A DNA stretch of 64,000 nucleotides, from assembly GCF_005233835.1 (NCBI RefSeq), contig NZ_SZQA01000029.1:1-64000 (forward strand). The letters run 5' to 3'. The notes under the pieces were generated by a model. That model was not told the origin of the DNA and did no database searches. It saw only the letters and a list, made by a program, of their open reading frames with translations. Shown here piece after piece: positions 1-8,434 of this stretch (position 1 is the first letter of the stretch; each line of letters begins with the position of its first letter). The DNA is from Herbidospora galbida. GTDB taxonomy: Bacteria > Actinomycetota > Actinomycetes > Streptosporangiales > Streptosporangiaceae. Made by a program: the position numbers and the translations under genes.

Positions 1-141
1 CGGGGCGGAGGCGGCCGGGGCGGAGGCGGCCGGGGCGGTGGCGACCGGCGCGGCGGCGGTCGGGGCCTCGGACGAGCCGCAGGAGACGACCGTGGCGGCG
101 GTGGCGAGGGCGAGCAGGGACAGCGCGAGGCGCGAAGACAT
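1..141 (-). CDS. Lipoprotein, N-terminal part only (runs off window start)
   Basis: Seen: an ATG at 141 on the minus strand opens 47 codons that reach the window edge. The product starts with a short hydrophobic signal and a lipobox (V-V-S-C, Cys21), followed by an Ala/Pro/Thr/Ser-rich linker encoded by 15-bp tandem repeats. This is a standard Gram-positive lipoprotein N-terminus, so the mature protein should be anchored outside the membrane. The functional domain lies beyond the window. Beside a small membrane protein and a PepSY protein, a copper or iron handling role (for example PCu(A)C-like) is possible, but that is only inferred from context. Confidence 0.6.
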   Translation of the reverse strand, partial: MSSRLALSLLALATAATVVSCGSSEAPTAAAPVATAPAASAPAASAP

Positions 142-198
142 GATGAGAAGAACCCTTCGGGGAAAACGGCAACGTCAGAGAGCCGCGCTGAACCGAGC

Positions 199-765
199 TC
201 AGGCGGCGAGGAGGCTGACGATGCCGGGAGGCCCCCGGCGGCTGATCTCGTGTCGGAGGAGCGCCGACGCCGGGATGACGACCCGGTCGGCGGGCACGGC
301 CACCTGCGGATGGGCGGGTTCGACCGCCATGCGCAGCAACAGCAGGAGGCGGACTTCGAGCCGGCGCAGCAGCGCCCACAGGACCGCCTCGCCCCGCGCC
401 AGCCACAGGGCCGTGAGCCCGGCCGCCCACGCGTGGGTGAGCAGCATGCTCAGGCTGGGCAGCAGCGTGGTCGCGTGGTGGTGGCCCGCCATCATCGGCT
501 CGACGCTGTGGGCGTAGGAGAACATCAGGTGCAGCACGGCCTGGCAGCCCGCCAGCGCCGGGAAGATCACCCGGGCCGACCGTTCGCGCCCCGCCAGGGC
601 GACCCCGGCGAGGAACGAGAGGGTCAGCGCCACCAGCACCGCCGGCGCGGTGGTCGAGCCACCCGCCCAGGCGTGCGCGCCGACGCTCAGCACGACCGAG
701 ACCGTCGCGAAGACGGCGGCCCGGACGACGCGGAAGGGCGTCGATGCTGAGGTGGCGCTAGTCAT
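199..765 (-). CDS. Small integral membrane protein, function unknown
   Basis: This encodes 188 residues from the ATG at 765. About four hydrophobic helices can be seen, with a His cluster (H-H-H) in the loop around residues 90-100 and a charged C-terminal tail. The track reading that starts further upstream lacks coding character, so the internal Met is preferred. It lies just downstream, on the minus strand, of a divergent region shared with the PepSY gene, and precedes the lipoprotein gene; these two could be cotranscribed. The His cluster beside PepSY and lipoprotein genes fits metal (copper) homeostasis, but no family was recognised. Confidence 0.55.
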   Translation of the reverse strand: MTSATSASTPFRVVRAAVFATVSVVLSVGAHAWAGGSTTAPAVLVALTLSFLAGVALAGRERSARVIFPALAGCQAVLHLMFSYAHSVEPMMAGHHHATTLLPSLSMLLTHAWAAGLTALWLARGEAVLWALLRRLEVRLLLLLRMAVEPAHPQVAVPADRVVIPASALLRHEISRRGPPGIVSLLAA

Positions 766-922
766 GGCGCCGTCATCATTGCACGGCGAACGGCCGGTTC
801 CCAATATGCCCCGAAAACGACGCGCGACCGCCGGGAACCAAACCGGGATCGGGCCCGACTCCTCTACCGGAGCCCTGCGAGGTGGTGACTCGTGTGGCTC
901 GACCGACCTCGAGAGGACTCCC

Positions 923-2404
923 GTGACCGCCGACCCCCTTCCCCCGCAGGCCCCGCCCCGCCGAGGCGTCTGGGCCCAGCTGCGCCCCCTGCTGCTGCGC
1001 ACGCACTTCTACGCGGGTGTGTTCATCGCGCCGTTCATCCTGGTCGCGGCCGTCACCGGCCTGATCTACACGGCCGCGCCGCAGATCGAGCGCATGGTGT
1101 ACGACCACGAGCTCCGCGTCCCCGCCGGGCAGGCCGCCCAGCCGCTCAGCAAGCAGGTGGCCGCGGCGCGGGCCGCCCATCCGTCCGGCGAGATCACCTC
1201 GGTCATGCCGGCCGTCGACGCGACGAGCACCACCCGCGTGGTCTTCTCGGACGAGACCGTGCCCGCCGACTACGAGATGGCGGTCTTCGTCGATCCGTAC
1301 ACGCTGGAGGTGCGCGGCCAGGAACGGACCTTCGGCCAGTGGCTCGGCGTGCGGGCCTGGATCGACGACCTGCACCGCAACCTGCACCTGGGCGCGTTCG
1401 GCCGCAACTACAGCGAGCTGGCCGCGAGCTGGATGTGGATCGTCGTCCTCGGCGGCCTGGCCCTGTGGATCGGGCGGCGCCGGAGCCTGCGGCGGGTCGT
1501 CCTGCCGGACGCCTCGGCCAAGAAGGGCCGGTCCCGCAACCTGTCGTGGCACGCCGCCACCGGCGTGTGGATCACGATCGGCCTGCTGCTGCTCTCGGTC
1601 ACCGGCCTGACCTGGTCCAACCACGCCGGGGCGAAGATCGCCGACGTCCGGACGCTGTTCGACTGGAACTCCCCGCCGCTGGAGACGAGCCTGACCCCCG
1701 GCGGCCAGGCCGCCGAGCACCGGCACGGAGCCGCCGCCCCGGCCGCCGAGGGCGGCGACGCCGTGTTCACCTCGGGCGTCGGCATCGACGGAGTCATGGC
1801 CACCGCCACCGCGCAGGGCCTGCGCACCCCGCTGTTCATCGCGCCGCCCGCCGACGCCCAGTCGGCCTGGAAGGTCGACGAGAGCAAGCGCGACTGGCCG
1901 ACCCGCTTCGACGCGGTCACCGTCGACGGGCGCACGGGCGCGGTCGTCGACCGCGTCGACTTCGACGAGTGGCCGTTCATGGCCAAGATGACCAACTGGA
2001 CCATCGACGCCCACATGGGCATCCTGTTCGGCCTCCCCAACCAGCTCGTGCTGGCCGCCCTCGCGATCGGCCTGATCTTCGTCATCGCGCGCGGCTACGG
2101 GATGTGGTGGCAGCGCCGCCCGACCCGCGACGGCGGGGCCCGGTTCGGCCGGCCCGCGCCGCGCGGCAGCCTGCGCGCGCTGACGCCGGGCGTACTGGTC
2201 TTGGTGGCCGCGACCACCCTGTTCATCGCCTACTTCCTGCCGCTGTTCGCGATCAGCCTGGCCGTCTTCCTGGCGGTCGACGTCCTGCTCGAACGGCGCC
2301 GGACGACCCGGCCACCGGTGCTCGCCGGCACCCTCGACCCGCCGTCGCCGGACACCCAGGAGGAGACCCCGGTCGCGGTCGGCGCGGAGACCGGTGGGCG
2401 TTAG
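923..2404 (+). CDS. PepSY-associated transmembrane protein
   Basis: A 493-residue protein from a GTG at 923, with GAGAGG a few bases upstream; the longer upstream open frame has no coding character. It has an N-terminal membrane helix (about residues 24-50, beginning R-T-H-F-Y-A-G-V-F), an extracytoplasmic PepSY-like stretch, further helices near 170, 220 and 370, and two C-terminal helices. The arrangement R-N-L-H-L-G just before a helix is typical of the PepSY_TM (PiuB-like) family, which is associated with iron/copper uptake or membrane reductase functions. The exact substrate cannot be told. Confidence 0.8.
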   Translation: MTADPLPPQAPPRRGVWAQLRPLLLRTHFYAGVFIAPFILVAAVTGLIYTAAPQIERMVYDHELRVPAGQAAQPLSKQVAAARAAHPSGEITSVMPAVDATSTTRVVFSDETVPADYEMAVFVDPYTLEVRGQERTFGQWLGVRAWIDDLHRNLHLGAFGRNYSELAASWMWIVVLGGLALWIGRRRSLRRVVLPDASAKKGRSRNLSWHAATGVWITIGLLLLSVTGLTWSNHAGAKIADVRTLFDWNSPPLETSLTPGGQAAEHRHGAAAPAAEGGDAVFTSGVGIDGVMATATAQGLRTPLFIAPPADAQSAWKVDESKRDWPTRFDAVTVDGRTGAVVDRVDFDEWPFMAKMTNWTIDAHMGILFGLPNQLVLAALAIGLIFVIARGYGMWWQRRPTRDGGARFGRPAPRGSLRALTPGVLVLVAATTLFIAYFLPLFAISLAVFLAVDVLLERRRTTRPPVLAGTLDPPSPDTQEETPVAVGAETGGR

Positions 2405-3081
2405 CCGTCCCAGCGGGGGCCGTCGGCGGTGTCGCGGACGGACACCCCGGCCGTCGCGAGCGCCCCTCTGAGGCCGTCGGCCGTGTCGTGGTCGCCCTTC
2501 TCGCGGAGTTCCGAGCGGAGGGCGACCACGGCGGCGACGACGCGGTCGGCGCGGCCCGCCGACGCCCCGAGCCGGGCGATCATCAGCCGGAGGGCGTCGC
2601 GGGCCTGGTCGACGCCGCCCTCGTCGGCCTCGGTGTCGGCCGACCACTTGACGGTCTCCGCCTCCAGGTCGAGGACCGCCGAGGCGGCGGCCGGGCCGTC
2701 TCGAAGCGGTGCGCGCAGGCGGCCAGGACCTCCGCGAGCGTCACGCCGGCCACGGCGGGCGCGGGAGCCCGGATGGCGTGGACGGCGCCGTGCGAAAGCC
2801 GGGCAGGCCGGTGACGCTCCCGGCCGGCAGCCGCGTCTCGGCGCCGTGGCGGCGGACGGTCAGGGCGCCGCGGCCGGCCACCGTGACCCGGCCGTCGCCG
2901 AGGTCGATCGTGACTGCGGTGTGTTCGTCGACGCCCAGGATCGCCACGTCGCCGGGAGTTCGGCCTCCAGGCCGACGCTGCGGGCGAAGTACGCGCGGGC
3001 GCGGGCGGTGACGTCGGCGGCGTTCGGGGCGACCCCGGCCGTCGTGCGGGGGCTGCGACGGTTGCCGTCCGAGCTGGTCAT
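2401..3081 (-). pseudogene. Frameshifted remnant of a conserved actinobacterial protein
   Basis: Coding character continues along the minus strand but moves through three frames. It starts at ATG 3081 (M-T-S-S-D-G), moves to another frame near 2960 with the signature G-V-D-E-H-T-A, to a third near 2760 (V-T-L-A-E-V-L-A-A-C), and returns near 2700 to a frame ending at 2401 with V-R-D-T-A-D-G-P-R-W. That ending resembles the C-terminus of cysteinyl-tRNA-synthetase-like proteins. At least three frame changes are needed, so it is a pseudogene unless the sequence has errors. The G-V-D-E-H-T-A motif also occurs in S51-peptidase-like proteins; the family call is tentative. Confidence 0.5.
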
Positions 3082-4235
3082 GGCCGGGCAGTCAGCGTCA
3101 GGGTGACGGCGGCCAGCGCGGCGAGCAGGGCCCAGGCGGGGGAGAAGCCGCCGGTCAGATCCGTGAGCAGGCCGAGGGCGGCCGGCGTCACGACGACGGC
3201 CACCTGGTTGGCGGCCATGGCCAGCCCGAGGACGAACCCGGTGTGGCCCGGCGGCGCCGATTCGGCGGCGTACGCGACCCAGGGGCCGTAGCAGCCGATC
3301 CCGAAGAAGCCGAGCCAGCCGAACAGCAGAGCCGCCACGATCGGGGAGCGGCCGAGCGGGGTCGCCAGCGCGGCCAGGCCGATCGCGACGGCGGCCAGGC
3401 ACACCAGCACGCAGGCGTACCGCCCGGATCGGTGCCGGTCGCTCCACGCCGCCAGGACGACGCGGCCCAGCGCCCCCGCGCACTGCACCCCCACGTAGAC
3501 GAGCGCCGCCGAAGCGGGGTCGACAGCCGCCACCCGGTGCAGGTGGAGCACCGCGAGGACGCCCACCCCGTTGTGCACCGACACCATGGTCACACCGGAC
3601 AGGACGATCTTCTTCAGGTACGGCTCACGGAGCAGCGCCACCCGCACGCCGGACGCGATCCGCGGGGGAACCCGTCCCGGCGGACGCCGGTAGAACACCA
3701 TGAAGGCGACCGCCCCCAGCAGCGCGGCGACCGCGCCGGCCACCAGCGTCCACCGCCAGCCGTGCGCCGCCGCGAGAGAGGGCAGCGCGAGCGCGGCGAG
3801 CACACCCCCGAGCGGGAGCCCCGCCTGCCGGACGCCCATCGCCAGGCCCCGCCGGGAGGAGTCGAACCACGACGCCACCGACATGCTGCCGCCCGGCTGG
3901 ACGGTGCTGTACCCCGCGCCCACGACGAGCAGGACGACGAGCAGCGAGACGTAACCGGGAGCGGCGCTGCCGGCCGCCAGCGCGGCGGCGACCACGAGCA
4001 CGCCGCCGCCCACGACCCAGCGCTCGCCGTGACGGTCGAGCAGCCGCCCCGCCACCACCAGCCCCGCCAGGGGGAGAAACTGGGCCGCCGACAGCAGCAG
4101 CCCCAGCCGGGCCGTGCCGATGCCGAGGTCCCGCTGCAGGTGGACGCCCATCGCCCCGATCCCCTGGACGAAGAACGCGGCCGTGGCCTGGGTGAAGGTC
4201 GCGACGCCCAGGACGACCCAGCGGTATCGCGTCAC
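3078..4235 (-). CDS. MFS transporter
   Basis: A 385-residue protein with about twelve hydrophobic helices. The start is a GTG at 4235 that overlaps the stop of the upstream acetyltransferase gene (GTGA), so translation is probably coupled. The loop after helix 2 (G-R-L-L-D-R-H-G-E-R) is the MFS signature G-x-L-x-D-R-x-G-x-R, and S-D-R-H-R-S-G-R is its second-half counterpart. It resembles oxalate/formate or CynX-type MFS carriers in general shape. The substrate is unknown. Confidence 0.85.
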   Translation of the reverse strand: MTRYRWVVLGVATFTQATAAFFVQGIGAMGVHLQRDLGIGTARLGLLLSAAQFLPLAGLVVAGRLLDRHGERWVVGGGVLVVAAALAAGSAAPGYVSLLVVLLVVGAGYSTVQPGGSMSVASWFDSSRRGLAMGVRQAGLPLGGVLAALALPSLAAAHGWRWTLVAGAVAALLGAVAFMVFYRRPPGRVPPRIASGVRVALLREPYLKKIVLSGVTMVSVHNGVGVLAVLHLHRVAAVDPASAALVYVGVQCAGALGRVVLAAWSDRHRSGRYACVLVCLAAVAIGLAALATPLGRSPIVAALLFGWLGFFGIGCYGPWVAYAAESAPPGHTGFVLGLAMAANQVAVVVTPAALGLLTDLTGGFSPAWALLAALAAVTLTLTARP

Positions 4236-4696
4236 GGCTTCCAGCACAGCATGGGGTCGGGATGGTCGGAGAAGCCGAGCGCACGGTAGAGCGGTTCGGC
4301 CTCCCGCGAGGCCGTCAGGTCGACCCGTACGGCGTCGCGCTCGCGGAACCATCCGAGCAGCCCGAGCATGATCGCCCGGCTGTGCCCGCGCCGCCGGTGG
4401 GCCGGATCGGTGACCATGCCGATGACGTGGCCGATCCGCCCGTTGCGGGAGTGGGGGCCGGGGAACCACTGCTCGACGGTGCCGATGCCGCAGGCGGCCA
4501 GGGTGCTGTCGGCGTCCACGACCAGGATCCGGCAGTCGGGTTCGGTCAGCTTCCGCCGGAAGACCAGGGCGAGGGTCGCGCGCCAGTCGGCGGCGGGGTT
4601 GGCGGGGCTGAAGAAGTCGCCGCCGAGGTCGTCGAAGAGCAGCGCCCTCAGCCGGACGAGTTCGGGGATGTCATGTTCTGTTGCCGCTCGTACCAT
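4232..4696 (-). CDS. GNAT family N-acetyltransferase
   Basis: This encodes 154 residues, the usual size for a stand-alone GNAT. The acetyl-CoA binding motif A is clear around residues 92-110 (V-T-D-P-A-H-R-R-R-G-H-S-R-A-I-M), followed by the C-terminal L-Y-R-A-L-G-F strand-helix. GNATs move an acetyl group from acetyl-CoA to an amine; the acceptor here is unknown. The gene overlaps the downstream MFS gene by 4 bases and its start lies 26 bases from the divergent CGNR gene, so the three may be controlled together. Confidence 0.88.
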   Translation of the reverse strand: MVRAATEHDIPELVRLRALLFDDLGGDFFSPANPAADWRATLALVFRRKLTEPDCRILVVDADSTLAACGIGTVEQWFPGPHSRNGRIGHVIGMVTDPAHRRRGHSRAIMLGLLGWFRERDAVRVDLTASREAEPLYRALGFSDHPDPMLCWKP

Positions 4697-4722
4697 GACG
4701 TCCAGGCTGCTGTAATGAGCTT

Positions 4723-5244
4723 GTGCACCTCAACCCTTACGGCGCGGACGTGGTGAACTTCGCCGCCGACCTGGCCAACCACCCGCCCGCCACCGCGGCG
4801 GAACTCGCCGACCGCTGCCGCGCGGCCGGGCTGGTGCTGGAACTCCCCGTCGACGCCGCCGACCTCGACCGCACCCGCGCCCTCGTCGACGAATGGACGA
4901 ACGTCGTCGACGCCCCCGGCGAACGGGAGAAGGCCGCCCTGCTCAACGACATGCTGGCCCGCTCGGCCGCCTACCCGCGCCTCACCGACCACGCCCACGG
5001 ATGGCACCTGCACTACCGCGACGACCGGCAGCCGCTCGGCGCGGTGCTGTTCGCGCTGATCGCCGTGGGCACGGCGATGCACCTGGTCAACCGGGGCATG
5101 GACCGCCTCGGCCGGTGCGCCGTGGAGGGCTGCGACCGGATCTTCGCCGACACCTCGCGCACCGCGCGGCAGCGCTACTGCTCCCAGCCGTGCGCCAACC
5201 GCGACGCGGTCCGGCGTCACCGCGCCCGTCAGCCCGCCTCCTGA
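4723..5244 (+). CDS. CGNR zinc-finger transcriptional regulator
   Basis: A 173-residue protein starting at GTG 4723. The N-terminal half is the all-alpha ABATE-type ligand domain. The C-terminal 45 residues contain the zinc finger C-x4-C-x15-C-x3-C-A-N-R (variant of C-G-N-R) followed by a basic R-R-H-R-A-R tail. Proteins of this family bind DNA through the finger and usually act on adjacent genes. It is divergent from the GNAT/MFS pair, which are the likely targets. Confidence 0.85.
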   Translation: MHLNPYGADVVNFAADLANHPPATAAELADRCRAAGLVLELPVDAADLDRTRALVDEWTNVVDAPGEREKAALLNDMLARSAAYPRLTDHAHGWHLHYRDDRQPLGAVLFALIAVGTAMHLVNRGMDRLGRCAVEGCDRIFADTSRTARQRYCSQPCANRDAVRRHRARQPAS

Positions 5245-5299
5245 ATTCCGGTCTAGGCGGCTCGCCGCTTTTGTCCCTACAATCGGCGCCGAATACACA

Positions 5300-5314
5300 T
5301 GGTTATCATCACCA
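5300..5314 (+). promoter_or_regulatory. Candidate Zur-type operator before the permease pair
   Basis: The 15-mer TGGTTATCATCACCA is an imperfect inverted repeat. It matches 13 of 15 positions of a generic actinobacterial Zur pattern (TGRNAATNATTNYCA, from memory). It lies about 28 bases upstream of the ATG at 5343, just after a possible -35/-10 pair (TTGTCC at 5271, TACACA at 5294). Repression by a zinc sensor is inferred from the match and from the zinc-handling character of the genes downstream. Confidence 0.4.
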
Positions 5315-5342
5315 CTTTCACGAAGTGCGGGAGCGCCGGCGC

Positions 5343-6356
5343 ATGTCTGAACGGGTCGAGGTCGAGGTCGCCGAGGAGGTGCCGCCGCCCGAGTGGGGCC
5401 GCCGGCAGCCGTTAGGCGCCGTCAGTCCGTGGATCTTCGTCGTGGTGGTCGGGCTGCTGCTGCTCGGACGGCTGGTGTTCGCGCCCTACCTGACCGCCCC
5501 GGCGCTGCAGGCCTGGGCGACGATCTTCGTGGCCATCTGCGTCCAGGCGCTGCCCTTCCTGGCCTTCGGGGTGCTGCTGTCGGCCGCGATCACCGCGTTC
5601 GTGCCCGCCTCGTTCTGGACCCGGGCGCTGCCGAAGCGGCCGTTCCTGGCGGTGCCGGTGGCGGGGGCGGCCGGGGCGGTGCTGCCCGGGTGCGAGTGCG
5701 CGTCGGTGCCGGTCGCGTCCGGGCTGATGTCGCGCGGCGTGACGCCCGCCGCCGCGCTGGCGTTCCTGCTGGCCTCACCGGCGATCAACCCGGTGGTCGT
5801 CGTCGCCACCGTGGTGGCCTTCCCCGGAGAGCCGATGATGGCGGTCGCCCGCTTCGGGGCCTCGCTCGTGGTCGCGGTCGTGGCGGGATGGGTGTGGCTG
5901 CGGTTCGGCCGCACCGACTGGCTGCGGATCCCCTCGCGCCCGGTCGGGCACGGGCCGAAGTGGCGGTCGTTCGTCGAGGCGATGCGCCACGACTTCCTGC
6001 ACGCCGGCGGATTCCTCGTCGTCGGCGGGGCGACCGCGGCGACGATGAACGTGGTGGTGCCTCGCGCGTGGCTGGAGTCGGTCGCCGGGATCCCGGTGCT
6101 GTCGGTGCTGGTCCTGGCGCTGCTCGCGGTGATCCTGTCGATCTGCTCGGAGGCCGACGCGTTCGTGGCGGCCTCGCTGACGGCCTTCTCGCCGACGGCC
6201 AAGCTCGCGTTCCTGGTGGTCGGGCCGATGGTGGACCTGAAGCTGATCGCCCTCCAGACCGGGACCTTCGGGCGGCGGTTCGCCGCCCGCTTCATCCCGC
6301 TGACCTTCGTACTCGCGGTGGTCGTCAGCATGGCGGCCGGAGAGGTCCTGCTGTGA
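5343..6356 (+). CDS. COG0701-type permease
   Basis: A 337-residue membrane protein with about eight helices. It contains the family signature L-P-G-C-E-C-A-S-V-P near residue 115, followed by the strongly conserved A-F-L-L-A-S-P-A-I-N-P stretch. Families of this type (YcgR/YraQ-like) are membrane permeases often linked with metal-limited regulons. The gene overlaps by 4 bases (GTGA) with the downstream His-rich TIGR03943 gene, its usual partner. The start at 5343 is the only Met before the hydrophobic region. The Cys pair could be a metal or redox site; the transported species is not known. Confidence 0.85.
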   Translation: MSERVEVEVAEEVPPPEWGRRQPLGAVSPWIFVVVVGLLLLGRLVFAPYLTAPALQAWATIFVAICVQALPFLAFGVLLSAAITAFVPASFWTRALPKRPFLAVPVAGAAGAVLPGCECASVPVASGLMSRGVTPAAALAFLLASPAINPVVVVATVVAFPGEPMMAVARFGASLVVAVVAGWVWLRFGRTDWLRIPSRPVGHGPKWRSFVEAMRHDFLHAGGFLVVGGATAATMNVVVPRAWLESVAGIPVLSVLVLALLAVILSICSEADAFVAASLTAFSPTAKLAFLVVGPMVDLKLIALQTGTFGRRFAARFIPLTFVLAVVVSMAAGEVLL

Positions 6357-7081
6357 ACCGGCTGACCCAGAGCATGATCCTCATCCTTCTCGGCGGCGCG
6401 GTGCTGCGGATCACCACCGTGTCCACCACCTATCTGAACTACGTCAAGCCCGGGTTCCGGCCCTTCCTCATCGCGGCGGGCGTGGTGGTCCTCGCGCTCG
6501 GCGTCATCGGGCTCGTCCAGGAGTGGCGCGGCGCCCATGCCGACGAACACGACGGGCACGACGGGCATGACGGTCACGCGCACGCGCCCGGCGTGGCCTG
6601 GCTGCTGACGCTTCCGGTGTTCGCCATCTTCCTGATCGCCCCGCCCGCGCTCGGCGCGTTCTCGGCGAAGTCGGAGGAGGCCCAGGCGCGGCCGGTGGCC
6701 GCGGCCGAGCCGTACGACGCCCTCGCGGCCGGGCAGGTCAACGAGATGACCATCGGGGAGTTCGTCGGCCGGGCCTGGGGCGAGGGAGCCGACTCGCTGG
6801 CCGGGCGGCAGGTCAGACTGACCGGGTTCGCCGTGCCGTCGCAGAAGAAGAAGGACCGCTGGTATCTGGCCCGGATCCAGATCGCCTGCTGCGCGGCCGA
6901 CGGCGTCGCCCTGAAGGTGGCCGTGCTGGACGCCGACATGCCGCCGGAGAACACCTGGGTGGAGGTGGTCGGCACCTGGAAGCGCCCGCCGTCGGGAAGG
7001 CTCGAACCCGGGACCATCGCCCCCGAACTGACCGTCACCTCGCTCACCTCGATCCCGCAGCCGGTCGAACCCTACGAGTAG
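6353..7081 (+). CDS. TIGR03943 family permease-associated protein, His-rich
   Basis: A 242-residue protein beginning with GTG 6353 inside the permease stop codon. It has two N-terminal helices, a His/Asp-rich loop at about residues 62-77 (six His with H-D-G-H-D-G-H spacing), one more helix, then a soluble extracytoplasmic domain with an I-A-C-C-A-A-D motif. TIGR03943 proteins are the second subunit of the COG0701 permease pair. The His/Asp loop is a plausible low-affinity zinc (or other divalent metal) binding site, consistent with the Zur-like box ahead of the operon. Its 3' end overlaps the convergent MFS gene by 38 bases. Confidence 0.85.
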   Translation: MNRLTQSMILILLGGAVLRITTVSTTYLNYVKPGFRPFLIAAGVVVLALGVIGLVQEWRGAHADEHDGHDGHDGHAHAPGVAWLLTLPVFAIFLIAPPALGAFSAKSEEAQARPVAAAEPYDALAAGQVNEMTIGEFVGRAWGEGADSLAGRQVRLTGFAVPSQKKKDRWYLARIQIACCAADGVALKVAVLDADMPPENTWVEVVGTWKRPPSGRLEPGTIAPELTVTSLTSIPQPVEPYE

Positions 7082-8321
7082 CCCCCAGAAGGCCCGCCCG
7101 CAGCGCGACCAGCCAGGCCGCGCCGGGCAGGGCCATGCACGCACCGAGGACCGGCAGCAGCGCCGCCGGTCCCAGCGCGTCGAGGAGGGCCCCCGACACG
7201 ACGGCCGAGACGCCCAGCGAGGCCGTCGCCGTCGCGCTCCACAGCGACACCACCCGCCCGCGCAGTTCGTTGGGGGAGTGGCCGAGCAGGACGGCCATCG
7301 ACACGGGCCCGTAGACGACGTCCGCGCAGGCGGCGGCCCCCCAGATCGCCAGCGCTCCCAGGGCGCTCGACGGCAGCCCCAGCGCGGCGGTGAACAGGCC
7401 TTCCCCGAGGCACGACAGCCCGAGGACGACCAGCCGCCGCTCCTCCGGAAGCCGCTTCAGCCGGGGCGCGGCGACCAGCAGCACGACCGCGCCGGCCAGC
7501 CCCTGCACCGCGTAGAACCAGCCCGTGCCTCCGTCGCCCAGGTCGTGGACCTGGACGGCGAGCGCCGTCATGGCCGTGATCGAGCCGCCCAGGCCGAGGC
7601 AGAACACCGCCTCCAGGAGGAGCAGGGCCGAGACGAGCCGGCTGCGCCGGACCGCGCGCAGGCCCTCGCGGAAGGCCCGCAGGCCGCGCGCCGCCTGCGG
7701 CCGGGTGTCGCCGCGCCGGTCCCCGCGCCGGACCTTGGCCGTGAAGTGGAACGACACCAGGAACGACACCGCGTTGACCACGAAGGCCCACCGCCAGCCG
7801 ACCAGCGTGACGGCGGCGGCGCCGGCCAGGCCGCCGACCGCCTGGAACAGCAGGCCGTTGACCTGGACCGCCGCGGCGTAGAGCACGCTCTCCTCCGGCC
7901 GCACCAGCGAGGGCATCCAGGCGTTGCGCGCGGCCTGGAAGACGAAGCCGACGGCGGCCGAGGCGAAGGTGAGCGGGTAGGCGAGCCAGATCGTGCCGGG
8001 ACTGTCGGCCAGCAGGAACGCCAGCGCCAGCACGGCGAGCACGCCGTCGCCGACCAGCATGATCGTGCGGCGGTCGAGCCGGTCGGCCAGCACCCCGCCC
8101 CAGGTGCCGAACAGGATGCCCGGCAGGTAGCGCATGGCCAGTGAGGCGCCCGCCGCGACGGCCGCGCCGGTGTGCTCGTACAGCATGGCGAACACCGCGA
8201 CGGCGGTGAACCAGCCTCCGCAGACGCTGACCAGGTTGCCCAGCCACAGCAGCCGGAAGTCCCGGTTGCCGGCCAGCAGCGAGCCCAGACCGGTGGCGCC
8301 CCGCTCCTCGATGTCGGTCAC
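7044..8321 (-). CDS. EntS-like MFS exporter (probable metallophore efflux)
   Basis: A 425-residue, roughly twelve-helix protein of the MFS_3/EntS type, with G-V-L-A-D-R-L-D-R-R after helix 2 and a central R-G-x-V-x-S-L-W-type motif in the second half. The start chosen is GTG 8321 (V-T-D-I-E-E-R); no good ribosome site precedes it, so a leaderless transcript is possible. It is transcribed divergently from the ABC exporter/RiPP operon, across the intergenic region with two Zur-like boxes. EntS-type carriers export siderophores; export of the RiPP product is the inferred role. Confidence 0.78.
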   Translation of the reverse strand: MTDIEERGATGLGSLLAGNRDFRLLWLGNLVSVCGGWFTAVAVFAMLYEHTGAAVAAGASLAMRYLPGILFGTWGGVLADRLDRRTIMLVGDGVLAVLALAFLLADSPGTIWLAYPLTFASAAVGFVFQAARNAWMPSLVRPEESVLYAAAVQVNGLLFQAVGGLAGAAAVTLVGWRWAFVVNAVSFLVSFHFTAKVRRGDRRGDTRPQAARGLRAFREGLRAVRRSRLVSALLLLEAVFCLGLGGSITAMTALAVQVHDLGDGGTGWFYAVQGLAGAVVLLVAAPRLKRLPEERRLVVLGLSCLGEGLFTAALGLPSSALGALAIWGAAACADVVYGPVSMAVLLGHSPNELRGRVVSLWSATATASLGVSAVVSGALLDALGPAALLPVLGACMALPGAAWLVALRAGLLGATRRVRPAAGSR

Positions 8322-8347
8322 GCGAGGAACGTACCGGCTAAAGAAAA

Positions 8348-8362
8348 TGAAAACCATCCCCA
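8348..8362 (-). promoter_or_regulatory. Candidate Zur-type operator, MFS side
   Basis: TGAAAACCATCCCCA matches 12 of 15 to 13 of 15 positions of the same Zur-like pattern, depending on how the centre is scored. It lies 27 bases upstream of the MFS start and about 30 bp, centre to centre, from the box at 8378-8392. That is close to three helical turns, so both sites would lie on the same face of the DNA. Confidence 0.4.
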
Positions 8363-8370
8363 AAATCTCG

Positions 8371-8400
8371 TTGACAATGAAAATCGTTCTCGCCTAGCGT
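8371..8400 (+). promoter_or_regulatory. Promoter of the RiPP operon with embedded Zur-type operator
   Basis: A consensus -35 (TTGACA, 8371-8376) is followed after 18 bp by TAGCGT (8395-8400) as -10. The spacer contains TGAAAATCGTTCTCG (8378-8392), a close match to the actinobacterial Zur box whose left half TGAAAAT is perfect. A protein bound there would block RNA polymerase. The first gene starts 35 bases downstream at GTG 8435, behind GGAAGGAGG. Fur-family boxes look alike, so iron control cannot be excluded. Confidence 0.55.
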
Positions 8401-8434
8401 CTCCCTCGGCTCACCCGTCGGAAGGAGGCGAAAC

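Noticed and set aside
1-45. Tandem-repeat locus of functional interest
   Set aside because: The 15-bp repeats encode an Ala/Pro/Ser linker of a lipoprotein and need no other explanation.
199-3483. Long Arg/Gly/Pro-rich open frames on both strands
   Set aside because: They are shadows of the true genes caused by high G+C; their translations have no domains and no ribosome sites.
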